Shown in pieces: positions 31,540-43,789 of a stretch of DNA of 64,000 bases. The notes under the pieces are model-generated. The model was given only the letters and a program-made list of their open reading frames with translations, ran no database searches and was not told the DNA's origin. Source of the stretch: Clostridiaceae bacterium (lineage in GTDB: Bacteria > Bacillota > Clostridia > Acetivibrionales > DUMB01); NCBI GenBank assembly GCA_012840085.1, contig DUMB01000080.1:1-64000 (forward strand), read 5' to 3'. Within the stretch, counting starts at the first letter, position 1, and every line of letters begins with the position of its first letter. The position numbers and the translations under genes were made by a program.

Positions 31540-31566
31540 CCTAATATCTTGTTTTAGCCAAATATC
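31531..31566. repeat. Tandem 18-bp duplication spanning the HAD-gene stop codon
   Basis: TTGTTTTAGCCTAATATC / TTGTTTTAGCCAAATATC, 17/18 identical; TAG stop at 31537-31539 lies in copy 1. Confidence 0.9.
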
Positions 31567-31569
31567 AAT

Positions 31570-31900
31570 AATTCCTGTTTTGACAAAATGCCAAAACTGT
31601 TTAAGCAATAATATTTATAATAATATTTATAGTATTATTTTTTACGGTAATAATATTTAGCAATGATATTTATTAATTATGTTCAGCAATGATATTTAAC
31701 AATCACATTTGGCAACTTTTAATTGGACAATTATGTTTGAAAATTATATTTTTCAATTATAATTGACAATTACATTTAGCATTCAATTACATTTAGCATT
31801 TATAATTAAACAGTTTAGTTAGAATTTATAAATTAACAGGTATATTTATCATTTATTTATATTTAGCATTTATAATTGACAGTCATATTTAACGTTTTGG
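31570..31900. repeat. AT-rich degenerate repeat tract built on ATATTTAGCAAT(T)-like words
   Basis: Recurring ATTTAGCAATGATATTTA / ACATTTAGCATT / ATATTTAGCATTTATAATTGACA words. Confidence 0.6.
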
Positions 31901-31949
31901 TTGTTTAAAACTTTAATTGAGATTATTTAAAAATTTGATATTGATACCC

Positions 31950-32264
31950 TCACCCACTGATTTTGAATTCCACATCTCGCGGAAGGGCAAGCCCGCATGC
32001 AATTTCTATTCCCTTTATTATCGCAGATGGTACGGGACATGCGGCATGCTTGCAGTATTTGCGTGCAAGCTTGTAAACCTCTCCAACTCCGATTTGCGCA
32101 AAGCATTCCTGATATCCGTCAACCTTATTAAGCTCACTTGCCATTGCCTTAATGTATGAACAATCAGTTTCAATATTTACCGCAACTTCCTGCATGTCTT
32201 CCGATTCAGTATTTATCGTGGTTATAAAACCACAAACGCCTGCACATACTTTGACTGTAGCCAT
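31950..32264 (-). CDS. Small cysteine-rich conserved protein of unknown function
   Basis: MATVKVCAGVCGFITTINTESEDMQEVAVNIETDCSYIKAMASELNKVDGYQECFAQIG...CKHAACPVPSAIIKGIEIACGLALPRDVEFKI; SD GGAGG before the internal ATG. Confidence 0.7.
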   Translation of the reverse strand: MATVKVCAGVCGFITTINTESEDMQEVAVNIETDCSYIKAMASELNKVDGYQECFAQIGVGEVYKLARKYCKHAACPVPSAIIKGIEIACGLALPRDVEFKISG

Positions 32265-32392
32265 AACAGTACCTCCGTTTATTTTCTCATGGCATAAATA
32301 TACCCCTATCCATGACTGGTAAAACACAAAGCAAGTGCAGGCAATAATTACCAACAGCATAATCACTATCCGTAAGCTTCTATCTCAAATTA

Positions 32393-32587
32393 CTAACCTT
32401 CAAAGCTATCAAATACACTATCGTATGAATCTGTCAAGCAATTGGAACCATCCCAATACCTGCAGATGTCACAGGATAATTCTCCATCTTCATTACTAAA
32501 CCTGTTGTTTCTCGGTCTTCCCGGTATAAATCTTTTACAGGTCTGGGCCCTTGCAGTAACTCTGTAATCATTATCATAGTCCTGCAC
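32393..32587 (-). CDS. Small Cys-containing protein of unknown function
   Basis: MQDYDNDYRVTARAQTCKRFIPGRPRNNRFSNEDGELSCDICRYWDGSNCLTDSYDSVFDSFEG; SD AAAAGGAGG upstream. Confidence 0.55.
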   Translation of the reverse strand: MQDYDNDYRVTARAQTCKRFIPGRPRNNRFSNEDGELSCDICRYWDGSNCLTDSYDSVFDSFEG

Positions 32588-32699
32588 AGTGACACCTCCT
32601 TTTAAGAGAGTTCGGTATTATGCAAACTATTATTTGCTTATACAATTAAAATTATTCCAGACCTCATTACAAAAGATATCAATACAGGGTTTATCATGT

Positions 32700-32771
32700 T
32701 TTATATTACGCTTTATGCTGCGCTTTATATTGTGCTTAGTATTGTATTTAATATGACACTTAAAATTATCC
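32700..32771. repeat. 12-bp tandem repeat in strict register
   Basis: TTTATATTACGC / TTTATGCTGCGC / TTTATATTGTGC / TTAGTATTGTAT / TTAATATGACAC / TTAAAATTATCC. Confidence 0.8.
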
Positions 32772-32859
32772 TTCTACTAATATTTTGTTATTTTATTTAT
32801 TTTTTTATCAGCATTTTTTGTTATTATTTTAAAAATTATAAATATCAATTGCATAATAT

Positions 32860-32890
32860 TTGGCACTTCCCATGACTAAAGCCATGGACC
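32860..32890 (-). mobile_element. Solo IS200/IS605-like right-end hairpin abutting the pcrA stop
   Basis: Minus strand GGTCCATGGCTTTAGTCATGGGAAGTGCCAA, resembling the end at 8930 (GACTTCAGTCATGGGGAGTGTCAA). Confidence 0.6.
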
Positions 32891-32895
32891 TTCTG

Positions 32896-35148
32896 CTAAA
32901 CTTTTGTCAGATTCGCATATGCAGCCATAAGTCTTTTCATTCCGGCATTTTTAAATTTTATTTCCAGTTTAAGGTTTTCTCCTTCTCCTTCAGCAGCAGT
33001 AACCGTACCTATTCCGAACTTTTTGTGGACAACTGTGTCTCCGACATTGAACTGCTCTGTACTTCTACCGGTGGTTGCCGTATTTTGCACTTTCGGTTTG
33101 GAATTAGATACAGAAAAATAGTTGTTGTAATTACTGAAACTGTTGCTGTAATTACTGTAATTATTGTAATCATTGAAATACTGTCCTGACATGTAAGATG
33201 CTGCAGGTTCTTCCATGCCAAATACATCCTTCCCGTCCAGCAAGTCATCAGGAATTTCATCTACAAACCTCGACGGCCTGTTGTAGGAAGTATTTCCAAA
33301 CAGTGTCCTGCATTTGGTATTGGTGAGATACAGAAGTTCTTGTGCCCTGGTGATTCCAACATAGCACAATCTTCTTTCCTCTTCCAGTTCACTTTCACTA
33401 GACATTGACCTGTAGCCTGGGAAAATTCCTTCTTCCATTCCCGGAATAAAAACAACAGGAAATTCCAGCCCCTTTGCACTGTGAAGTGTCATCATGGAAA
33501 CACAGTCACTCTCTTCTTCGAAATTATCAATGTCCGAAACAAGAGATATCTGCGACAGGAAAGCCTCCAGGCCGCGTTCCTCACTCTGTTCCTCAAACTC
33601 CAATGCAATAGTCCTGAACTCTTTTATATTTTCAATACGGGAATTTGCTTCTTCCGTACCTTCCTGTTTCAATTCCCCAAGTAATCCCGATTTCTCTATT
33701 ACTTCATCAATCAGCTCAGGTACACTTACTGTTTCAGCAAGTATTTTAAATTTATTTATCATAGAAACAAAATCCTGAAGCCTTCTAGATGCTCTCTGGA
33801 GTTCAGGTATTTCTTCCGATGCGGAAATTACGCTAAATATGCTGCAGCCACGCTCAGAAGCTATTCTTCCCGCAGTCTCAATCGTGGTGTCGCCAATTCC
33901 TCTTCGCGGCGTATTTATTATTCTTTTTAAAGCCATGTCATCTGAAGAGTTCTGAATAAGCCTCAAATACCCAATTACATCCTTAATTTCCTTTCTGTCA
34001 TAAAACCTCAGACCGCCATAAATTTTGTAGGGTATTCCTTCTGTCATAAAAATATCTTCAAGCACGCGAGATTGTGCGTTCATGCGGTATAGTACAGCAA
34101 TATCCCTGTATTTTTTGCCTCCTCCTTCTACAAGCCGCTTAATCTCATTTGCAACATACATAGCTTCCTCGTGCTCATTTCCGGCTTGAAAGTACTGCAG
34201 TTTGGAACCCTTTTCATTTTCAGTCCAGAGTCTCTTGCTCTTTCTGCCGCCATTATTTCTTATAACATGGTTTGCAGCTTCAAGTATATTTTGTGTTGAT
34301 CTGTAGTTTTGTTCCAACTTAATTACTTTGCATTCATTAAACTCTCTCTCAAAATCCAAAATATTCCTTATATTTGCTCCGCGCCACATATAAATACACT
34401 GGTCATCATCGCCCACAACGCACAGGTTCCGGCTTCCCTGTGCCAAAAGGCTTACGAGTGCGTATTGTGCAGTATTTGTATCCTGGTATTCATCCACAAG
34501 TATATACCTGAACTTGCGATGATAATAGTCCAGTACCGGAGGATTATCCAGTAAAAGCCTGATGGTATGCAGTATTATATCATCGAAATCAACAGCATTA
34601 TTTGACTTAAGCTTCTTCTGATAGAGTTCATATATCCTCGCCACCTTGCCCAGACGATAGTCAGAAGCATTTATTTTGCTGTAAGTTTCGGGCTCAATCA
34701 TCTCATCCTTGGCTTTTCCTATTATTTCTAATACCATTTTGGGCGGAAAGTTCTTTTCATTAAGGTTAAGTTCTTTGAGGCAATCTTTTATTAATTTTTG
34801 CTGGTCGTCTGTATCAAATATTACAAAATTGTTGTTAAAACCGATCTTTTCAATATCTCTTCTGAGTATCCTCAGGCAAGTATAGTGAAACGTGCCCACC
34901 CAGATGCCTTCAGCCATATCCCCAAGAAGCGCCTCTGTTCTTTCCTTCATTTCCCTTGCAGCCTTGTTTGTAAAAGTAATGGCGAGAATATTGCCTGGAT
35001 GCACACCTTTCTCTTTTATTAGGTATGCAATTCTGTGTGTCAGTACACGGGTTTTTCCACTTCCCGCACCTGCAAGAATAAGAAGTGGTCCATCAGTATG
35101 TAGTACAGCTTCTCTTTGCTGTTTATTCAGTCCTTCTAAAATATTCAT
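32896..35148 (-). CDS. pcrA: UvrD/PcrA family ATP-dependent DNA helicase
   Basis: MNILEGLNKQQREAVLHTDGPLLILAGAGSGKTRVLTHRIAYLI...LVDEYQDTNTAQYAL...VVGDDDQCIYMWRGANI...MTLHSAKGLEFPVVFIPG. Confidence 0.97.
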   Translation of the reverse strand: MNILEGLNKQQREAVLHTDGPLLILAGAGSGKTRVLTHRIAYLIKEKGVHPGNILAITFTNKAAREMKERTEALLGDMAEGIWVGTFHYTCLRILRRDIEKIGFNNNFVIFDTDDQQKLIKDCLKELNLNEKNFPPKMVLEIIGKAKDEMIEPETYSKINASDYRLGKVARIYELYQKKLKSNNAVDFDDIILHTIRLLLDNPPVLDYYHRKFRYILVDEYQDTNTAQYALVSLLAQGSRNLCVVGDDDQCIYMWRGANIRNILDFEREFNECKVIKLEQNYRSTQNILEAANHVIRNNGGRKSKRLWTENEKGSKLQYFQAGNEHEEAMYVANEIKRLVEGGGKKYRDIAVLYRMNAQSRVLEDIFMTEGIPYKIYGGLRFYDRKEIKDVIGYLRLIQNSSDDMALKRIINTPRRGIGDTTIETAGRIASERGCSIFSVISASEEIPELQRASRRLQDFVSMINKFKILAETVSVPELIDEVIEKSGLLGELKQEGTEEANSRIENIKEFRTIALEFEEQSEERGLEAFLSQISLVSDIDNFEEESDCVSMMTLHSAKGLEFPVVFIPGMEEGIFPGYRSMSSESELEEERRLCYVGITRAQELLYLTNTKCRTLFGNTSYNRPSRFVDEIPDDLLDGKDVFGMEEPAASYMSGQYFNDYNNYSNYSNSFSNYNNYFSVSNSKPKVQNTATTGRSTEQFNVGDTVVHKKFGIGTVTAAEGEGENLKLEIKFKNAGMKRLMAAYANLTKV

Positions 35149-35374
35149 AAATGTCTCCCTCTGTAAAGTGAATATGTTAGCTCTAAAGCTATCCGCAATG
35201 CTGTCTCATTATCCGGCACAGCCAGTTATATTAACATTACACTATATTAATATTTCACTATGGCTGTATCACAATGTGCCATAAATCAGAAAGGGACATT
35301 CCCCTTATCGGGTTATGTCCCTTAACATTATACTTTATTTAATATTGTATAGCAAATTAATGCTATTTCATAAA

Positions 35375-35905
35375 TTAGTACTCAGGCTCAATAAGCCCGT
35401 AATTTCCATCTTTTCTCTTATAAACTACATTAGTATCTTTTGTCTCGGCATTAAAGAAAACAAAAAATTCATGCCCCAAAAGATTCATCTGCAGTATTGC
35501 TTCCTCAACAGTCATTGGTTTTGGTGAGAACTTCTTTGAGCGAACAACCTTGAATTCCTTTTCTTCCTCTATTTCCTCCTGTATAGCATAGTTCTCGATC
35601 CTTAAAGAGCCTTCACGAAGTTTCTTGGCAAGACGTGTCTTATATCTCCTTATTTGTCTTTCAAGAATATCAACGGATTTATCGATAGCAGCATACATAT
35701 CATCATTTTCTACTTCTGCTCTTAATAGCACACCATTGAATAAAATAGTAACTTCAAAAATATGCCTGTTCTTTTCCACACTCATCGTGACATTTGCTTC
35801 AGTATCTGCATCGAAGAACTTATTCAACTTGCTCAGTTTCTTGACTGCTCTTTCCTTCAAAGCATCTGTAACTTCCATGTTCTTTCCGCTTACTTTAATT
35901 TTCAT
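35375..35905 (-). CDS. hpf: Ribosome hibernation promoting factor, long form
   Basis: MKIKVSGKNMEVTDALKERAVKKLSKLNKFFD...VVRSKKFSPKPMTVEEAILQMNLLGHEFFVFFNAETKDTNVVYKRKDGNYGLIEPE. Confidence 0.97.
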   Translation of the reverse strand: MKIKVSGKNMEVTDALKERAVKKLSKLNKFFDADTEANVTMSVEKNRHIFEVTILFNGVLLRAEVENDDMYAAIDKSVDILERQIRRYKTRLAKKLREGSLRIENYAIQEEIEEEKEFKVVRSKKFSPKPMTVEEAILQMNLLGHEFFVFFNAETKDTNVVYKRKDGNYGLIEPEY

Positions 35906-36166
35906 GCTTCAACAACTCCTTTCGTAATACTGTTAAAGCTTATAATTAATATATTCTATAATTAAAAAATAAATCCTTCACAAAAAATTTTTTATTTGTC
36001 ATTTTTAGAAAAAAAAGGACATTTCAATCTATAAACTGACAAATAATTTACAATTAGATTCTCAATGCACATTTTATTTTCACAATTATTACAATTACCT
36101 GTAATAATTTTTACCACCTTTAGACAAGTTTTAATCACAAAACGGGTGTTTTGTGTATATAATTAC

Positions 36167-36226
36167 TGTGGATAATGTGGATAAGACTGTGAATAAGTCA
36201 ATACCAAATATCTGAGCTGTGGATAA
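36167..36226 (+). promoter_or_regulatory. Cluster of four DnaA boxes in one orientation
   Basis: TGTGGATAA at 36167-36175, 36176-36184 and 36218-36226; TGTGAATAA at 36188-36196 (reverse complements TTATCCACA / TTATTCACA). Confidence 0.75.
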
Positions 36227-36273
36227 CCTTGTTACTTCTTTTTAACAGCATTGTTCTTATGTAGACTTTTTTA

Positions 36274-37398
36274 TTATCCCAGTGCCTTTGCCGTTTCTTT
36301 CAACTGCTTGCGGATTTCAATCTTCTGAGGACATTTCTTTTCGCACAATCCGCATTCTACGCACTCTTCAGCTTTCTTTTCCTTGTTGTTTTCACCTGTT
36401 CCTATTTTGCTGTATTCATTTCTGGCATAGTCAGTAAGACCATATACCTTGTGATAATTCATCAACAGGAAATTGTGAGGAATATTTATTCCCTGCGGAC
36501 AAGGCATACAATAATTACATCCTGTACAGTAAAGTTCTGCAAGGCGTTTTTTCTCTTCTATTGCCGCATTTACCGCTTCAAGCTCCTCAGCGCTCAGGCA
36601 GTCCTCGTTGGAAGCTATAAGTGCATTATCTTCCACCATTTTGATATTCTCCATACCAGAGAGGGCACAACTCACGTTTCTGTTGGCAATAACAAATCTG
36701 AGAGCTATTTCTGCACTGCTTTTAACTTTCCCGGGAAGAAGGTTTCTTATGACTTCCGAAGGAGCTCCAAGCCTTCCTCCTCCAACAGGTCCCATAACCA
36801 CAACGCCGAGGCCTTTATCATGAGCATACGCAATAGCCTGCTCATTACTGCTATCAAGAAGATTGTACTGACACAAAACAGTTTCAAAATACCCTGTATC
36901 GATAAGTTTTATCATATTTTCCGGCTTATCGTGAAATGAAAACGATATGTGTTTTATCAGCCCTTCCTCTTTTGCTTTGATGGCCTCAGACATAGGACCG
37001 TTTTTTACATTTATTTTCTCTTCGAAAAGAGCCCAGTTTATTCCCCACATGTGATAGAAATCTATATATTCTACATCCAACTCTTTAAGGGAACTTTCAA
37101 GCCTCTTTCTGTAATTTCTTCCCGAGCTGTCCTCAATAGGATTTTTCGTGGACACATATACCTTGTCCCTCCAGCCTTTAAGCGCCTTTCCTACAATAGA
37201 CTCACTCTTTCTTTCACAATAGCCGGGAGCGGTATCTATATAATTTACCCCAAGTTCAAAAGCCCTGTGGATAATTTTTATGCTTTCATCTTCATCATAA
37301 ACATTCTTTCCGTTTATTACCTTATATGGAAGTCTCATAGCTCCAAAACCAAGGGTCGAAATCTTTATACCTGTATTGCCGAAATCGCGGTACTGCAT
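36274..37398 (-). CDS. Aldo/keto reductase with C-terminal 4Fe-4S ferredoxin-type motifs
   Basis: MQYRDFGNTGIKISTLGFGAMRLPY...YIDTAPGY...CTGCNYCMPCPQGINIP...CVECGLCEKKCPQKIEIRKQL. Confidence 0.95.
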   Translation of the reverse strand: MQYRDFGNTGIKISTLGFGAMRLPYKVINGKNVYDEDESIKIIHRAFELGVNYIDTAPGYCERKSESIVGKALKGWRDKVYVSTKNPIEDSSGRNYRKRLESSLKELDVEYIDFYHMWGINWALFEEKINVKNGPMSEAIKAKEEGLIKHISFSFHDKPENMIKLIDTGYFETVLCQYNLLDSSNEQAIAYAHDKGLGVVVMGPVGGGRLGAPSEVIRNLLPGKVKSSAEIALRFVIANRNVSCALSGMENIKMVEDNALIASNEDCLSAEELEAVNAAIEEKKRLAELYCTGCNYCMPCPQGINIPHNFLLMNYHKVYGLTDYARNEYSKIGTGENNKEKKAEECVECGLCEKKCPQKIEIRKQLKETAKALG

Positions 37399-37582
37399 AA
37401 TATGCCACCTCTCCTTGTAATTTTATACTTGTAACTTTTTACATATGTATATCTTTTTATCATGTATTTATTCTATCAAAACTTATTCAAAAATCCAAAT
37501 GCAATAAGGATCGGTCGCGCTAACCGCTCCCTTTCAAAATCCGGCCGTCCTTCTTACTTGATCCTTCTCCGCTCCCCATCTC

Positions 37583-40804
<3,222 letters not shown>

Positions 40805-41048
40805 TTACATTAGCAGGAATGATTCCTGGTGGTAAATTTCTCCTGCACACTGTTATTTGCCTGTCTGATTGTATTGAAAACCATATTGCAAATTGAAGAC
40901 CAGCATAAACAACAGCAGTAAACATTATGTCTGTAATTTTGTCATATAATTATGATATAATTTTATTGATATTTTATATTATGCCAAAATCGCTTTCAAT
41001 CTAAATATATTTGCATTACTATAAATATATTGATATAGGGAGTTCATT

Positions 41049-41867
41049 ATGGAAACTATATACCCGGTTATAACTACGATGGATATGCAATTGCCTTTCT
41101 ATGTTACAGGAGTAGGTTGTCAGAAAAATCAGGAAAATGTAAACAGGCCTTCCGGCTTTATGCACTACCAGTGGGCGTGCTCCCGGAAGGGAGAAGGCTG
41201 CCTTGAGATAGGCGGAAATGTCTATTCCATACCGGCGAAAACAGCTTTCTTTTTCAGGCCTGGAATTCCGCATAAATATTATGCAGTTAAACAACCTTGG
41301 GAAGTGCAATGGCTTACATTTGACGGGCATACCCTGCCTTCGCTTCTGGACTATCTTGGCATTGGGGATTGGGAAGTTGCACCGGATTTTAATACCGAAT
41401 ATTTTTATAACATAGCTATGAAAATTACTGCTCATTTGAAAAGCCAAAAAAGCAATTCCGTTTCAGAATGTTCAGCACTTTTATATACTTTTCTCACACG
41501 TACCGGGGCATTTGCCGGCAAAAAAGGAAACGATGAATATAATGACAGATTTGCTGCACTTAAGCCTGTTATCAGTTTCATGGAGAAAAATCTTTCTTCA
41601 GATATTTCTCTTTCAGAAATAGCACAAGTTATAGGTGTTACGCCCTCGCACCTCTGCAGGATGTTCAAGAAATGTTACAACATGTCAGTGTTCCAGTTTC
41701 TCACAAATATGAGAATACAAAAGAGCAAGCAGCTTCTTACACAGCATCCTGAGATGAAAATTAAGGAAATCTCCAAAAAAGCCGGCTATAATGATGCCAG
41801 CTATTTCAGCATGGTTTTTAAAAAGCTCGAGGGCATAACACCTCAGGAATTCAGAGGGACATACTGA
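41049..41867 (+). CDS. AraC family transcriptional regulator, divergent from lacZ
   Basis: N-terminal cupin-like sensing domain; SDISLSEIAQVIGVTPSHLCRMFKKCYNMSVFQFLTNMRIQKSKQLL...AGYNDASYFSMVFKKLEGITPQEFR. Confidence 0.93.
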   Translation: METIYPVITTMDMQLPFYVTGVGCQKNQENVNRPSGFMHYQWACSRKGEGCLEIGGNVYSIPAKTAFFFRPGIPHKYYAVKQPWEVQWLTFDGHTLPSLLDYLGIGDWEVAPDFNTEYFYNIAMKITAHLKSQKSNSVSECSALLYTFLTRTGAFAGKKGNDEYNDRFAALKPVISFMEKNLSSDISLSEIAQVIGVTPSHLCRMFKKCYNMSVFQFLTNMRIQKSKQLLTQHPEMKIKEISKKAGYNDASYFSMVFKKLEGITPQEFRGTY

Positions 41868-41952
41868 TTTGAATATATCTTGAACTTTTGCTAATAAATA
41901 TGATCAGAAAAGGGCGTGTACTGGAAAACAAGAAAAAACCGGAATAAGTGTT

Positions 41953-42138
41953 ATGGAATTTTACAGAAATCTTATAATAGAAAAAGCAAAAAAAATGATA
42001 AGAGAAGGGTATCATAACTTTACGGAGATATCGGATATACTCGGCTATACTTCAATCCACTACTTCTCCAGGGCTTTCAAGAAAGCTACCGGTATGACAC
42101 CCTCTGAATATGCCATATCTGTTAAAATGAAAATTTAA
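41953..42138 (+). pseudogene. Truncated AraC-family C-terminal half (second HTH only)
   Basis: IIEKAKKMIREGYHNFTEISDILGYTSIHYFSRAFKKATGMTPSEYA; no first HTH or sensing domain. Confidence 0.6.
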
Positions 42139-42164
42139 TTTTATAGAAGAAAATATAATTACAC

Positions 42165-43403
42165 TTAACCCTTGTTTTCTATTTCAAATCTTTTTCCTTC
42201 CCAGTTGCGTAAAACTGCTTTTTCCTTTCCTATCCACATTAAATAGTTGGGCAGAATAGGCGTCTTACCCAATCCTCCGGGACCGTTAACAATATATGTC
42301 GGTATAGCCAATCCCGAAGTATGCCCTCTCAGAGATTCCATGATCTCCAGGCCTTCTTCAAGCTTTACCCAGAAATGCGACGTGCCTTTAACCGTCTTTG
42401 GATGAAAAATGTAGTATGGTTTAACTCTTATCTTAAGAAGGCTTTGATTTAGTTTTCTTACCACATACTTGTTATTGTTGACGCCATTTAGCAGTACCAT
42501 CTGATTACCCAGAGGAATACCTGCATCAGCCAGCATTTCACACGCCCTTTTTGACTCCTCTGTAATCTCCATGGGACTGTTAAAATGTACATTCACATAA
42601 ACGGGATGGTATTTTTTCAGTATACTCACCAATTCAGGAGTTATACGCTGAGGGAGTGTTACAGGTGCTCTTGTTCCAAAGCGTATAATCTCTACGTGCT
42701 TAATGCTTCTCAGCTCAGAAAGAATCCATTCTATAGTTAAATCACTGAGCATAAATGCATCTCCGCCCGTTACCAGAACATCCCTTATTTCCTTGTTCTC
42801 CCTGACATAGTTTATGGCTTTGACCAATTTATCCTTTGAAGAGTGGGTATCGCATTCTCCTATTAACCTTCTCCTCTGGCAGAACCTGCAATACATGCCG
42901 CACATGTTTGTAACTTTAATAATAAGCCTGTCGGGATATCTCCTTGTTATCAGCTCTTCAGGTGTCGACCCGCTTTCATCCATAGGATCAAGCTCTCCCC
43001 TTGGATCAAGCTCACTTATGGAAGGTATGGCTTGCCGTCTTATGGGGCATGATGGATTATCAGGGTCAACAAGCGACAGATAATACGGAGATACAGCATA
43101 TCTGTATAATTCTCCGACCTTCGCAATACTTTCCTTATCCTCAGCGGAAAGATTAATTATGTCACTGATATCCTCTACACTGCTAAATCTGTTTTGAAGC
43201 TGCCATTTGTAGTCGCTCCATTGCTCTTCTGTGGCATTGAGCTTTTCAAGAATCTTTCTCTTCTGATATTTAATTCTTTCATCATCTTCTATACCTGTTT
43301 TGATTTTGTGCTTAACAGCTTCATAATCATCGATGCTATGTTTTAATCTTAAAAACCTCTCCTGATTTGTATTTAATTCCTTACACAAATTATTATTTAA
43401 CAT
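42165..43403 (-). CDS. eam: KamA-family radical SAM aminomutase, probable glutamate 2,3-aminomutase
   Basis: MCGMYCRFCQRRRLIG (CxxxCxxC), DVLVTGGDAFMLSD, PVYVNVHFNSP; HPKTVKG (K336) and TYIVNGPGGLGK (N373) replace the two substrate-binding Asp residues of lysine 2,3-aminomutase. Confidence 0.82.
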   Translation of the reverse strand: MLNNNLCKELNTNQERFLRLKHSIDDYEAVKHKIKTGIEDDERIKYQKRKILEKLNATEEQWSDYKWQLQNRFSSVEDISDIINLSAEDKESIAKVGELYRYAVSPYYLSLVDPDNPSCPIRRQAIPSISELDPRGELDPMDESGSTPEELITRRYPDRLIIKVTNMCGMYCRFCQRRRLIGECDTHSSKDKLVKAINYVRENKEIRDVLVTGGDAFMLSDLTIEWILSELRSIKHVEIIRFGTRAPVTLPQRITPELVSILKKYHPVYVNVHFNSPMEITEESKRACEMLADAGIPLGNQMVLLNGVNNNKYVVRKLNQSLLKIRVKPYYIFHPKTVKGTSHFWVKLEEGLEIMESLRGHTSGLAIPTYIVNGPGGLGKTPILPNYLMWIGKEKAVLRNWEGKRFEIENKG

Positions 43404-43459
43404 ACAACCTACCCCCCTGATTTTAGTAAATCCATTAATACCATTGCCACCTTATTTTT

Positions 43460-43519
43460 TATGCGAATTCATATAATCAGCGCAAACTTAGCATAATCAG
43501 CACGAATTTCGTATAATCA
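43460..43519. repeat. Three-copy 20-bp tandem repeat in the leader of the aminomutase gene
   Basis: TATGCGAATTCATATAATCA / GCGCAAACTTAGCATAATCA / GCACGAATTTCGTATAATCA. Confidence 0.85.
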
Positions 43520-43713
43520 ACACAATTACAGAAACTTTATTGGTATAAAACCACATTAATCCCATTATGCCCCAAAATGTTTACATGTAGCTAATAAAGG
43601 CGGCTTACCAGGTATGTAAAAATTTTACGGTCACTTTTTTATAAGTCCACTTTATTTGCTATAAAGCTTTTATATTTATGAAATATTGCATTAGTAACAA
43701 GTCTATTTATTAT

Positions 43714-43782
43714 GCATGGGAAAACGTATTTCTTTTGCCTGAAAAAATCCGTTTACTTTGCCTGGGAAAACACACTTCCCTT
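43714..43782. repeat. Three-copy 23-bp tandem repeat just downstream of the riboswitch terminator
   Basis: GCATGGGAAAACGTATTTCTTTT / GCCTGAAAAAATCCGTTTACTTT / GCCTGGGAAAACACACTTCCCTT. Confidence 0.8.
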
Positions 43783-43789
43783 AGGCGAT

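Noticed and set aside
32860-33189. 109-aa plus-strand ORF (MALPMTKAMDLLLNF...)
   Set aside because: Starts in the IS605-like end and runs antisense to pcrA
35906-36273. raiA-motif ncRNA upstream of hpf
   Set aside because: Looked for it because hpf (raiA) is often preceded by this RNA in clostridia; the region is AT-rich and unstructured apart from DnaA boxes
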